Assembly (NCBI GenBank): GCA_003164035.1
Contig: PLRS01000019.1
Span: 42,219-106,218 of the forward strand
Length of the DNA: 64,000 nucleotides
Direction: 5' to 3'
Origin: Bryobacterales bacterium
Lineage (GTDB): Bacteria; Acidobacteriota; Terriglobia; Bryobacterales; Bryobacteraceae
Below are positions 9,389 to 17,674 of the stretch, piece after piece. Every line of letters starts with the position of its first letter. The stretch's first letter is position 1. The notes beneath the pieces were generated by a model. That model was not told the origin of the DNA, made no database searches, and was given only the letters and a program-made list of their open reading frames with translations. Made by a program: the position numbers and the translations under genes.

Positions 9389-11680
9389 TCAGTGCCGCAC
9401 GCTTTCGAGTAACTGCCGCGCCGACGCCTTCGCCTCCGCGTCCGTGCCCTCCGCCGCGATCTCCAAATGCTCCATGGCCGCGGCCTCGTCGCCTGTGCGT
9501 TCGAGCACAGCCCCCAACTCGTAGTGGGCGCGCCAGAAGCCGGGATCGAGCCGTACGGCCGTCCGCAATTCGCGCTCGGCGCCATCCAACTCGCCTTTGA
9601 CCGCCAATAGATACCCCGACAATTCGTGGGCACCGGCCAGACCCGGGTCCGCTTCCACCGCCGCCTTTACCTGAATTTCCGCCTCCGGTTTGCGATTTGT
9701 GTTGGCCAGCAGCCTGGCATAACCGAGCCGGGAACTGGCGTAACCGGGCTTCAGCCTTATGCTCCGCTCGAAGTAATAGGCGGCCTCGGCGGTCTTATTT
9801 CGCGACGCTAGCAGGTTCGCCAGGTTCGCCTGCCACTCGGCAATGCCGGGTTCGATTCGGAGCGCCGCGCGGAACTCCGCTTCCGCCTCCGCCCACTGTC
9901 CGCCGCCGGCCAGCAGCCAGCCCAGGCGATTGTGCAGGTCCGGCAGGTCGGGATCGAGCTTCAGTGCCGTCTCCCACGCCAGCCTGGCCCCGGCGATCTT
10001 GTCTTGCCGCCACAAGGCCTGCCCCAGCAGCCCCCATGCCGCCGGATCGCCAGCCCCACTCGCGGTCGCGCGCCGCAAGACCGTTTCGGCCCTTGACCAC
10101 TGCTGTAACTTCACCAGCGCGTTTCCGAATCTCACCCACAGAGCTACCGAGCCGGGTGCGCGCCGCACGGCTTCCTCAAAATAGCGTACCGCCCGGGCGC
10201 CGTCTTCCACCGCGACATACCCGTCCGCCAGGTCCGCGTAATAGCCGGCCTCCGGCGGGCGATACTTTTCGATCAGAGCCGCCAGGCGCGGCAAACCGTC
10301 CTTCAGATTGCTCCCGTCGCGAAGCTGCGCCACGGCTACATCGAGGGCATTTTCCGCCGTCTCCGGAAGCCGCGCCGGATAGAACGGAACCACCTCGCCA
10401 CGATAAGCGGCGACGGGCGATTCGCGCGACGCATCCTTCGCCGCCAGCGGATCGCCCATGGCTGGCGGCGGCCGCCGGATTTCGTGATCCGCCATGACAA
10501 TATGCACCGCTTCGTCGGTTCTCCGCTGGGGCATGTGACAGCTCACGCAGGCGGAATCCACCGGATGCGAACCGGCCGCAACCGCCCGCCGGATGGCCGC
10601 CCGGTGGCAACCGAGGCAAACGCCGTTGTAGTGAGCGGCGGCGGCTTCACCGGCCAGCCCGTTGTGGGGATCGTGACAGGTGGTGCAGCGCAGATTCCCC
10701 CGGCTCTTCCGGAAGCACTGCGATTCCAGCAGCCGGTAGCCTTCGTGCGCCACTTCCAACCTTTCCCCGCTTCCCGACGCACGGTCGAAAGACAACTGGA
10801 AATCCCCCAACGCCTGCCCCGGCTGGTAGGAAAAGGGTCCCCGATTCGGGCGCTGAACCGCATGCGGCAGCGGCAGGCTGGTGGTCTCCAGGTGGCACTG
10901 CAGGCACACCTCGATTTCCCGATCCGGGCTGAGACGCCTGGGATTGACGATTGTCCCGCGAATCTCCTCGGGCTTGGTCCCCGGCTTGCCAACCGCCGCG
11001 ATGTGCCGCTGTCCGGGACCGTGGCACCTTTGACAATCGATCCCCTCGGGCAGCGGCGGCAGATACCGCGCCTCCGCGCCCTCCTCCGCATGCCCGTCCG
11101 GAATCCTCGGATAGGCGTTGTGGCAGAACATGCACTGGTAGGCCACCAGGCGGGTCGCCCCCGGAAAATCCGCCCGGTCGTAGCCCGGGTTCATTCCCCA
11201 GGAACCGCCATTTTCCGCGTACCAGGCAAGCGGCAGTTCCTCGAGCGTGTTCCGGCTCGTCAGGTGCAAATAGGCACGGGAATGGCTGCCCGAACCCACC
11301 ACGAAATCCACCTGCTTCTCTTCGAGGTTGGTTTCCTTGCCATCGAAGCCGATCTGCCAGCGGCGCTGATAATACCGGCCGCCGCGCGCGGTCATGGAAA
11401 AGTAAGTGTCCGAGGCCCGATGATAGAAGGGTTTCGCGGAGGTGAGCTCCGCCGCCGGCACCTCCCCGGACAGACGGGAGAAGGATCGCCCCATCGCGGT
11501 CTTCCGGTAATGGTCCGCAATCTCCGCATGGCATTGTGCGCACAGGGCGGAATCGACGTAGTCGCCGGCCGGCGGCGGCGCCGCGGGTTGCGGGTATGCC
11601 TGCTCCGCCTCGACGCCGGCAACCACCAGGACCGTTGCCATCGCCAGATGTGCCCCCCAGCTTCCCCGCGCTCCCCGCAT
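9389..11680 (-). CDS. Seven-haem c-type cytochrome fused to TPR repeats
   Basis: This 763-residue exported protein has seven CxxCH haem motifs: CAQCH (47-51), CMFCH (183-187), CQRCH (216-220), CLQCH (259-263), CTTCH (332-336), CLGCH (355-359) and CVSCH (378-382). The N-terminus is a signal peptide ending near VEAEQA. From about residue 470 to the end it is a run of tetratricopeptide repeats (motifs such as WGLLGQALWRQDKIAGARLAW). The haem part resembles the cytochrome c554 / DmsE-like multihaem family; the TPR part suggests a protein-binding or scaffold role at the periplasmic face. It follows a second cytochrome-TPR gene by 53 bp on the same strand, probably in one operon. The electron partner is unknown. 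Confidence 0.85.
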   Translation of the reverse strand: MRGARGSWGAHLAMATVLVVAGVEAEQAYPQPAAPPPAGDYVDSALCAQCHAEIADHYRKTAMGRSFSRLSGEVPAAELTSAKPFYHRASDTYFSMTARGGRYYQRRWQIGFDGKETNLEEKQVDFVVGSGSHSRAYLHLTSRNTLEELPLAWYAENGGSWGMNPGYDRADFPGATRLVAYQCMFCHNAYPRIPDGHAEEGAEARYLPPLPEGIDCQRCHGPGQRHIAAVGKPGTKPEEIRGTIVNPRRLSPDREIEVCLQCHLETTSLPLPHAVQRPNRGPFSYQPGQALGDFQLSFDRASGSGERLEVAHEGYRLLESQCFRKSRGNLRCTTCHDPHNGLAGEAAAAHYNGVCLGCHRAAIRRAVAAGSHPVDSACVSCHMPQRRTDEAVHIVMADHEIRRPPPAMGDPLAAKDASRESPVAAYRGEVVPFYPARLPETAENALDVAVAQLRDGSNLKDGLPRLAALIEKYRPPEAGYYADLADGYVAVEDGARAVRYFEEAVRRAPGSVALWVRFGNALVKLQQWSRAETVLRRATASGAGDPAAWGLLGQALWRQDKIAGARLAWETALKLDPDLPDLHNRLGWLLAGGGQWAEAEAEFRAALRIEPGIAEWQANLANLLASRNKTAEAAYYFERSIRLKPGYASSRLGYARLLANTNRKPEAEIQVKAAVEADPGLAGAHELSGYLLAVKGELDGAERELRTAVRLDPGFWRAHYELGAVLERTGDEAAAMEHLEIAAEGTDAEAKASARQLLESVRH

Positions 11681-11733
11681 GATTCAGATTGTCGCATGCG
11701 CAAGCCGCAAGCCGTCCTCAATGGGATGCCACC

Positions 11734-14586
11734 CTACCGCGGCAATGCCGGCGGGGCCGAGCCGTGCGTGTCGCGGAACGGCGTCTTCGCCTCGTAAAGC
11801 TCCGCTCTGCGCTGGAGGGCTTCCGCCAGCGGCCGTTTTTTCTGCTCGGCGGCCAGGGCGATCGCCCGGTGAACAGTCTCGATCGCCTCGGGAAACCGGC
11901 CAGCCTCGGCATAGGCGGCGGCCAGCGCATCCAGGATCTCGGGCTCGTGGCCACCGGTGAGCCGCCGGGCGCGCTCGGCAAGCGTCACCGCCTCGGCGCC
12001 ATTTCTGGCCGACCGGTCCGGAGAGGTTGCCATCACCCAGGCGGTTTGCTTCAAAAGAGGTAAATAGTTGGGGGCTAAGCGGAGGCCGCCGGCCCAACTG
12101 GCCAGCGCTTCCCGGAGGCTTCCCCGCAGGTCGTAGGCGTTCCCCATGGCCCAATAAGCGTCGATGAATGCGGCATCGATTTTCAATGCCGCCTGAAAGT
12201 GCCGGATTGCCTCGTCGAAATTTCCTTCTTGAACCAAAGCCGCCCCGAGATTGAACTGGGCTTGGGCGTGATTCGGGTCGGCCCGCAGCACCGTTTCGAA
12301 ATGGGCAATCGCTTCGGCGATTTTTCGCTGGTGAAGCAAGGCAGCGCCCAGGTTATTGTGAATCTCGATATCGCCGGGTTTCACCTCGAGAGCCTTCTCG
12401 AAATGCGCGATGGCTTCGTCGAACTCTCTCTTTTCGGATAAGGCAACACCCAGGTTGTTCTGGACGTCGCCCAATTGGGGGTTGACCTCGACTGCCTTTC
12501 GCCAGTGCGCAATCGCCTCGTCCAGTCTTCCTTTTCGAGCCAGGCCGAAACCCAGAGACGCATGGGCATCGGCAAAGTCCGGATAAAGCTCCACCGCCGT
12601 CCGCCACTGCGCCATTGCCTCGTCGGGCCTTCCCGCCACCGATAGCGCCTTGCCGAGATTCGAATGAGCCTCCGCGTATTCCGGCTTGAGTTCGACGGCC
12701 CTTTCCAGATGCGCAATCCCGTCCGCGAACTTTCCCGCCCTGACAAACGCGATACCCAGGTTGTTCTGCGCCTTGGGATTCTCCGGGTCGATCTTCAGAG
12801 CCTTTTTCCATTCCTCGATGGCCTCGACGTATCGGCCCTGGTTCGCCAACGCCAACGCCCCGTCGAAGAGCGCATAGAATTCCGCCGCCGGCACTTCCAT
12901 CTTTATGAGGCCATCCGCCGGAATATTCACAAATTCCGGGATGTTCACCGCGCGGTTTGCCGCCGTGGCATTCTCAATCAGGACTGCCGGGCTGTCGTTG
13001 CCATCCTGGTCCAAGTGGGTGAGAAACATCTGCGTATAGGGCGAACGGCTCTTCGAGGAAAAGACCATCCAGCGGCCGTTGGGCGAAAAACTGTGCCAGG
13101 AGTTCATCAGTGGCGTGTTGCACAGCATCCGCCGCGCGTGGCCGCCGCCGGCCGGAACGATGTTAAGCTGGCTATCGGGGCGCATCAGTTGGCCGTTGCG
13201 GCATTTGACAAACACGATCCAGCGGCCGTCGGGAGAAACCTTGGGGAACGAATTGCTCATGCCGTTGCGCGACGCCCCTTCAATCGCCTCCGCCAGCCCG
13301 CCTTTGCCCCCGTTGAAAGCAACGCGGTACAGGTCGTACTGGATTTGAGTCTCTTTCGGATCGCCGGCATACTCGGCCAACTTCCCGCCTGCGGGGTACG
13401 GATTCCTGGCTTCCGCGCGGGCAAAAACCAGGTATTTGCCATCGGGACTCCACACGCCGTCGGTCTGGACGTAACGCGGATCGTCCGCGCCGGGGAGAGC
13501 TTTCATTTCTCCGGTCGCCCGGCTGTACCACGCCAGGATCCCCCGCGTCGGGTAAAACACCTGCAGAAACCGGTAGTCTTTGAAGTTGACGTCGTAGAGT
13601 TCTTCGTTGAGCGTGGTTACGGCGTACTGCCCGTCCGGCGAAACCTGCGACAAAAACCCGATCGTATGGTGTCCGGCCGGCTTGTCCCGAAAGGAATTCC
13701 AGGTGATCACGTCCCGGTCCCGGATCGACATGCGCGGCGCGAGGGGAGCGATGGCATAGGTGCCTTTGTCGTTCTCCGGACCATCCACGTCCATCCCCAG
13801 CGTCTTGCCGTCGAGCGAGAAAGAATGACAGTTGGCGCACATCGGCAAGCCGTCGAGAATCAACCGGCTTTGGGGGCGATCGATACTGCGCAGCCGCCAG
13901 GCAATCAGCCCGGATGCGTCCGGTGGTAACGGCCGGATCACGCCTCTTTCCGTTTCCGTGGGCAACAGCGGCACGTCACGGTAGAAGATGGGCGCGCCTA
14001 CGGGGTCTTTGGAAGTTTCGATGGTTACCCGGCCGGCCGAAACCGCCTGGTTCGATTTGCCATCCCGGAAGCCGCTGATGGTAACCGTGGCCGGCCGCGC
14101 GACAGAGTGCTTCTTGATGCGGGCCCAGAGGTCGGCATCGGGCATCCAAGTGTGGGCCGCGGCTTCCAGTGGCGTCGGCTTCGGCGGCTCGTTTGTCTTC
14201 GAGACGCAACGCGGATCGATATCGCCGATTTTGACCGGCTCTCCACGCGACTCCGCCTCAATCGCGGGCGAACCATCCTCAAACCGCACCTCGATCCGCC
14301 AAACGCTGGCAGCCTCGGCGGCATCGCGCCACACGAACGTGGGGGCAACGATTTCCGGAGGGAAAATCGACCCTTCCCGCGGATAATCGATCGTGATCGG
14401 GTCCGGCGCCTGTGGACGCGCGACCGCGTGCCGGATGGTGGCCGTCGCCAGCGCGACAGCGGCAATCGCGGTGCCGCATACAAAGTGTCTGGACCCTCTT
14501 ACCGTTTGGCCCTCCCCGGCCGCGACGAGTGGCAGCCTGCGGAAATCATTCTCCCCGGTTTCATCGTTCGCGTCAAAGGCTCTCAT
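11734..14586 (-). CDS. Mono-haem cytochrome / PD40 (TolB-like) beta-propeller / TPR protein
   Basis: With the start at 14586 the protein has 950 residues. Starts further upstream would overlap the small divergent gene at 14668-14847. A membrane or signal segment (FVCGTAIAAVALATATI) lies near residues 35-52. Next come an Ig-like region, one haem motif CANCH near residue 245, and a propeller with repeated VSPDG and WSPDGKYLVFAR motifs (about 260-560). The C-terminus carries eight or more TPR units (about 575-900, motif KALKIDPENPKAQNNLGIAF). It is predicted to be periplasmic or membrane-anchored. Together with the downstream seven-haem protein it probably forms a two-gene redox unit. No strong ribosome-binding site was seen, so the exact start is uncertain. 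Confidence 0.75.
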   Translation of the reverse strand: MRAFDANDETGENDFRRLPLVAAGEGQTVRGSRHFVCGTAIAAVALATATIRHAVARPQAPDPITIDYPREGSIFPPEIVAPTFVWRDAAEAASVWRIEVRFEDGSPAIEAESRGEPVKIGDIDPRCVSKTNEPPKPTPLEAAAHTWMPDADLWARIKKHSVARPATVTISGFRDGKSNQAVSAGRVTIETSKDPVGAPIFYRDVPLLPTETERGVIRPLPPDASGLIAWRLRSIDRPQSRLILDGLPMCANCHSFSLDGKTLGMDVDGPENDKGTYAIAPLAPRMSIRDRDVITWNSFRDKPAGHHTIGFLSQVSPDGQYAVTTLNEELYDVNFKDYRFLQVFYPTRGILAWYSRATGEMKALPGADDPRYVQTDGVWSPDGKYLVFARAEARNPYPAGGKLAEYAGDPKETQIQYDLYRVAFNGGKGGLAEAIEGASRNGMSNSFPKVSPDGRWIVFVKCRNGQLMRPDSQLNIVPAGGGHARRMLCNTPLMNSWHSFSPNGRWMVFSSKSRSPYTQMFLTHLDQDGNDSPAVLIENATAANRAVNIPEFVNIPADGLIKMEVPAAEFYALFDGALALANQGRYVEAIEEWKKALKIDPENPKAQNNLGIAFVRAGKFADGIAHLERAVELKPEYAEAHSNLGKALSVAGRPDEAMAQWRTAVELYPDFADAHASLGFGLARKGRLDEAIAHWRKAVEVNPQLGDVQNNLGVALSEKREFDEAIAHFEKALEVKPGDIEIHNNLGAALLHQRKIAEAIAHFETVLRADPNHAQAQFNLGAALVQEGNFDEAIRHFQAALKIDAAFIDAYWAMGNAYDLRGSLREALASWAGGLRLAPNYLPLLKQTAWVMATSPDRSARNGAEAVTLAERARRLTGGHEPEILDALAAAYAEAGRFPEAIETVHRAIALAAEQKKRPLAEALQRRAELYEAKTPFRDTHGSAPPALPR

Positions 14587-14667
14587 GCCCGCCCCGCCCG
14601 CCCGCCAAAATGCTACGCTGAAGCCGGTGAACTTCATGATCGCCACACACCCGTGGAACCGGGCTTC

Positions 14668-14847
14668 ATGAAACGGCAATTCTGGCAGTCCCTGATTGCC
14701 GTGCTGGCCGGAAATGCGATTTACTTCAGCACCCAGCAGTACCTGCCGCCGCGCGCGCAACACGGCATCTGCCGAATCGATTGGGGACTCGCGGTCGACT
14801 TCTGGATTTGCCTGGTGTGTTATGGCTTGGTTCGGTTGATTCGTTGA
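14668..14847 (+). CDS. Small conserved membrane protein (59 residues)
   Basis: The 59-residue product begins MKRQFWQSLIAVLAGNAIYF and ends WICLVCYGLVRLIR. It has two hydrophobic helices joined by a short loop containing YLPPRAQH. From memory it resembles a small protein of the type found in acidobacterial genomes, so it is likely real despite its size. It is divergent from the cytochrome-TPR gene. The function is unknown and no domain is assigned. The ATG lacks an obvious Shine-Dalgarno sequence; the frame is open upstream but without similar character. Confidence 0.6.
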   Translation: MKRQFWQSLIAVLAGNAIYFSTQQYLPPRAQHGICRIDWGLAVDFWICLVCYGLVRLIR

Positions 14848-15698
14848 CGGAACCCGCCCGGCGCGTGCAAGATCGCCGTCGGCCGAACGTACCAAACTGC
14901 CGGGGAAGCGCCCGGACGAATCTCGGCGCTGTAGCCAAGGGTGGCAGCGCCACGCGCGGCCCCCGATAGAGTGCGTACGCCACGTCGAAATGGCATAGCC
15001 ATCTCGTAATCGCGCAGCGGCTCGCCGCGCCAGTTGGACGAGATGAAGGAAAACAACCGGAAACGACTCTGTCGACGCCTGCCGAAGACTTCTCAGAAGA
15101 TCTCAATGACGAACGAACAACCACGATATGGGCCCCGCTTGAAACGGATGGACATTACAGATCTTCTCTTATCGCTGGTATTACTCCCGTGCGTTTTCTA
15201 TGTGACGATCAGGGGCGATAGTGCGCTGCGAACAGTCTTGACTTGCGAGATCCCTCTGGCGCCTAAGATCGATCACCCCCTGTGAGAACAATCATGACAG
15301 ATGACGATGTTGAAGACATCACTCAAAAGACTCTTGGCGAAGTCTGTCGAAGAGGGCTATTAAACAAAATCCGGCCCCTTAGACCGCCTTGACCGGCCGC
15401 GCACTTCGCGGACAAGGAGCCCGAACGGCCGATAATGCCCCTGACCTCTTCGCCGGTAGCCTCATGCCATCACGGCACCCTAGTGGAGGTTAAATGACTG
15501 TAAAATAAGCAGCTTTGGGGCGCCGAAAGGGATTTTGGCCCGGGCCTGGAACGCGGCGCCGCACAATGGCGGCTGTGGCGGCGGAAGCGGCAGACGATCT
15601 GGCGGCTGAATACTCTCCGGCTGGCAACCAACGGCGCTTTTCATGTTCCTTTTTGTCCCCGTTTCTTCTGTGGAAAACTCCGGTAAAAGCTCAAGCTA
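14848..15698. other. Gene-poor, partly degraded stretch
   Basis: No intact gene was recognised here. Short frames such as the 32-codon one at 15294-15392 (opening MTDDDVEDITQKTLGEV) and a frame at 15106-15285 are the only coding-like pieces. The stretch leads into recognisable fragments of an M28 peptidase and an IS66 protein, so it is read as decayed DNA. Confidence 0.45.
15106..15285 (+). CDS. Hypothetical short protein with one hydrophobic segment
   Basis: This 59-codon frame from the ATG at 15106 encodes MTNEQPRYGPRLKRMDITDL followed by a hydrophobic stretch (LLSLVLLPCVFYVTI) that could be a membrane helix. The frame can be extended upstream to 15034. No family was recognised, and the neighbours are degraded sequence. 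It could be a real small membrane protein or chance. Confidence 0.25.
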   Translation: MTNEQPRYGPRLKRMDITDLLLSLVLLPCVFYVTIRGDSALRTVLTCEIPLAPKIDHPL

Positions 15699-15870
15699 TT
15701 GACCTGCTTTGGGCTGGACGAATCGACCGGGGGCGATGACCTGCGGGCGGAGGCGCGCCAGATGGGAACCGCGGTCCAGCCGGATCCTGAACCCAAACGC
15801 AACGCGTTCATCCGCAGCGACCAGTACAACTTCATTCTCCTCGGGATTCCGTCCGTCCGTCATGGTAGCC
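15699..15870 (+). pseudogene. M28-family metallopeptidase fragment
   Basis: The frame reads DDLRAEARQMGTAVQPDPEP and then NAFIRSDQYNFILLGIPSV. The 'RSDQY.F...GIPS' segment is the C-terminal metal-ligand region of M28 aminopeptidase-like enzymes (family form RSDHYSFAKAGIP). Nothing of the N-terminal two thirds or of the last strands was found. The frame then drifts into unrelated arginine-rich sequence. It is a dead fragment beside an IS66 remnant. Confidence 0.5.
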
Positions 15871-15939
15871 TTCGGAAATCGCAAGCGGCGGCGCGGCGCC
15901 GGATCCGGCGGGATTGAGCCGGGCATCGTGGGAGTCGGC

Positions 15940-16041
15940 GTGATCCAGATCACACCGCAGATTCGCGTGCTGGTGGCGATCGAACCGGTGGATGGCAGGA
16001 AGGGCATCGACCCGCTCGCCAGATTGTGCCAAGACTGCTAG
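15940..16041 (+). pseudogene. IS66-family Orf2 (TnpB) N-terminal fragment
   Basis: From the GTG at 15940 the frame reads VIQITPQIRVLVAIEPVDGR, then KGIDPLARLCQDC and a stop. This matches the start of IS66 Orf2 proteins (pattern 'I.LTP..RI.VA.EPVDFRKGIDGLA.LC'). The family is about 115 residues and only 33 remain, so this is a truncated insertion-sequence remnant. The IS66 transposase and Orf1 are absent. An extended -10 element lies in its last codons. Confidence 0.7.
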
Positions 16042-16044
16042 AAT
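16036..16044 (+). promoter_or_regulatory. Extended -10 element (TGC-TAGAAT) ahead of the sigma-factor gene
   Basis: TG at 16036-16037 and TAGAAT at 16039-16044 form an extended -10 box. No good -35 is present. Initiation near 16051 would leave a leader of about 20 nt before the ATG at 16073. The element sits in the last codons of the IS66 Orf2 remnant, so the promoter may be insertion-derived. Confidence 0.4.
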
Positions 16045-16072
16045 AATGCCCACACAGATGGATGGAACTGAG

Positions 16073-16690
16073 ATGGCTGCGGGCTCTCAAAGGGACTGGC
16101 CGTCGGCTGCGAACGCGTTTCAGCGGTTCCTTAACTGGCTCGATCAGGGCGTGGATTCCGGCGGGGAAACATATCTCGAGATGCGCCGGAGGTTGGTGTT
16201 TTATTTTGACCGGAAGAACTGTGTCTCGCCCGACGATCTAGCCGATGAAACCCTGCGCCGGGTTGCCCGCCGGCTTGAAGAGGAAGGCGAAATCACAGGC
16301 AAATCGCCGGCTCACTACTGCTACATCGTCGCCAGCTTCCTGTTCCTGGAATACCAGCGCCGGCCGGCGCGCAAGCACGTCAGTCTCGGCAATCCGTCCG
16401 AGTTCGGCGATGTGGCCTCCCGGTTAGCAGCCCCACCCCAGGAGGCTTCCCCGACCGATGCCGAGACCGTGCGCCTCCACTGCCTGGAAAGCTGCCTGGA
16501 GGGCCTCGGCCGGGACGACCGGGACCTGATTGTGGGGTATTATCGCGGCGAGCAGCGCGTGAAGATCGAGCATCGCCGCACTCTCGCCACGCGACTCGGC
16601 CTGACGCCCAATGCCCTCAGCATTCGCGCCTGCCGGATTCGGGCCAAACTCGAAGCTTGCGTCAAAACCTGTTGTGCCCGCCATGAATGA
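16073..16690 (+). CDS. Sigma-70-family (ECF-like) RNA polymerase sigma factor
   Basis: The 205-residue product has a region-2-like helix pair (about residues 35-100: SPDDLADETLRRVARRL followed by YIVASFLFLEYQRRPARKH). It also has a region-4 helix-turn-helix (about 145-200: RTLATRLGLTPNALSIRACR). It is an alternative sigma factor of the divergent type common in Acidobacteriota and Planctomycetes. Alternative ATGs at 16046 and 16058 precede the chosen start, which has a weak GGAACTGAG upstream. A membrane protein with anti-sigma layout follows after 32 bp and a TPR-CHAT protein after that, all co-directional. Target promoters are unknown; the one at 20898-20933 is a candidate. Confidence 0.8.
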   Translation: MAAGSQRDWPSAANAFQRFLNWLDQGVDSGGETYLEMRRRLVFYFDRKNCVSPDDLADETLRRVARRLEEEGEITGKSPAHYCYIVASFLFLEYQRRPARKHVSLGNPSEFGDVASRLAAPPQEASPTDAETVRLHCLESCLEGLGRDDRDLIVGYYRGEQRVKIEHRRTLATRLGLTPNALSIRACRIRAKLEACVKTCCARHE

Positions 16691-16722
16691 TTTTCCCAGT
16701 TCTGTCTTAACTGAGAGGAGCC

Positions 16723-17625
16723 ATGTTCCAGCCGAACACGCCCGAGCCCGATGACCAATGTATCATTCCGTACCTTCTGGGCGCTCCTGACGAACGGCTG
16801 GATGAGCTGGCCGTCGCCGACGACGATTTCGGGGCCCGGTTGGCCGCTGCCGAAAATGATCTCGTCGATGCCTATGTCCGCGGCGAGCTTAGCCCCGAGA
16901 GTCGCGAGCGCTTCGAGTCCTTCTACCTGACCAGCGAAGAACGCCGCGAAAAGGTGAGATTCGCGGAAGCGTTTCTTCTGTGGAGCAGTGCTATCCCCGC
17001 GCCCGCGGATGCGCGCCGCCGGCCGCACGGGCGTTGGCCCGTTCCGCGGTGGGCACTCGGTCTGGCGGCGTGCCTGGCGTTGCTTGTGTCGGGCGGCCTG
17101 CTCTACCGCAGCCAGCGGCTTCACGGGCCGGTGGCTCAGCCCCGGGCGGCGAGCGCGGTCTCCGAACAGGGCGGCCGGAAGTTGCAAAACCAGATCGAAC
17201 CCCAACCGTCCGCTTCGGCCCCGCGACCCGTTGAACCGGTGCCGGACGAGCGGCAAAAAGGCGCCCAGCGAGCGCGCTCACAGAACCTGGTTGCGCTTGT
17301 TCTGCTACCGCAGACCCGGGGAATTGCCTCCCCGCCGACGCTCCGTCTGGAACCGCGCGGGGTGGAGGCCGCGTTCCGATTGGAACTCGAATCCAACGAG
17401 TCGCCTGCCTATCGCGTCACGCTGAAGGACCCGGCAACGAACCTGCCTGTGTGGGAGAGCCCCACGCTCAAAGCGGAGATCCACGGAGGCTCGCCGTCGG
17501 TAACGGTCAGTCTTCCTTGGCCCCTGCTGAAAGCCCGAAACTACAGCTTCGAGCTCAGCGGGATCGCGCCCGATGGCAGCGCCGACCTCATCGGCAGCTA
17601 CGCCTTCCGGGTTGTGATACGCTAG
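16723..17625 (+). CDS. Membrane anti-sigma-like regulator
   Basis: The ATG follows a GAGAGGAG ribosome-binding site. The 300-residue product has a cytoplasmic part (1-108) with helix-rich acidic sequence and a SPESRERFESFYLTSEERRE segment. One membrane helix follows (about 110-128, WALGLAACLALLVSGGLLY), then a proline/alanine-rich linker, then a beta-rich extracytoplasmic domain (about 185-300). This layout and its position right after a sigma factor match membrane anti-sigma factors, although no zinc-finger HC2 motif is visible. It is expected to hold the sigma factor until an extracytoplasmic signal releases it. The exported CHAT protein encoded next is a candidate signal partner. Confidence 0.65.
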   Translation: MFQPNTPEPDDQCIIPYLLGAPDERLDELAVADDDFGARLAAAENDLVDAYVRGELSPESRERFESFYLTSEERREKVRFAEAFLLWSSAIPAPADARRRPHGRWPVPRWALGLAACLALLVSGGLLYRSQRLHGPVAQPRAASAVSEQGGRKLQNQIEPQPSASAPRPVEPVPDERQKGAQRARSQNLVALVLLPQTRGIASPPTLRLEPRGVEAAFRLELESNESPAYRVTLKDPATNLPVWESPTLKAEIHGGSPSVTVSLPWPLLKARNYSFELSGIAPDGSADLIGSYAFRVVIR

Positions 17626-17637
17626 TTTCCCTACGGG

Positions 17638-17660
17638 GACCGCCGCCACCGCCGGCGGTC
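17638..17660 (+). promoter_or_regulatory. Hairpin between the anti-sigma and CHAT genes
   Basis: GACCGCCG (17638-17645) pairs perfectly with CGGCGGTC (17653-17660) around a 7-nt loop. It lies 12 bp past the anti-sigma stop and 14 bp before the TTG start of the CHAT gene, with only GGGGATGCGGTGAA between. It may limit or process translation of the CHAT gene. Confidence 0.45.
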
Positions 17661-17674
17661 GGGGATGCGGTGAA

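Noticed and set aside
16046..16690. Earlier starts (16046 or 16058) for the sigma factor
   Set aside because: An extended -10 at 16036-16044 would place transcription start near 16051, after the 16046 ATG. The ATG at 16073 has the better leader.
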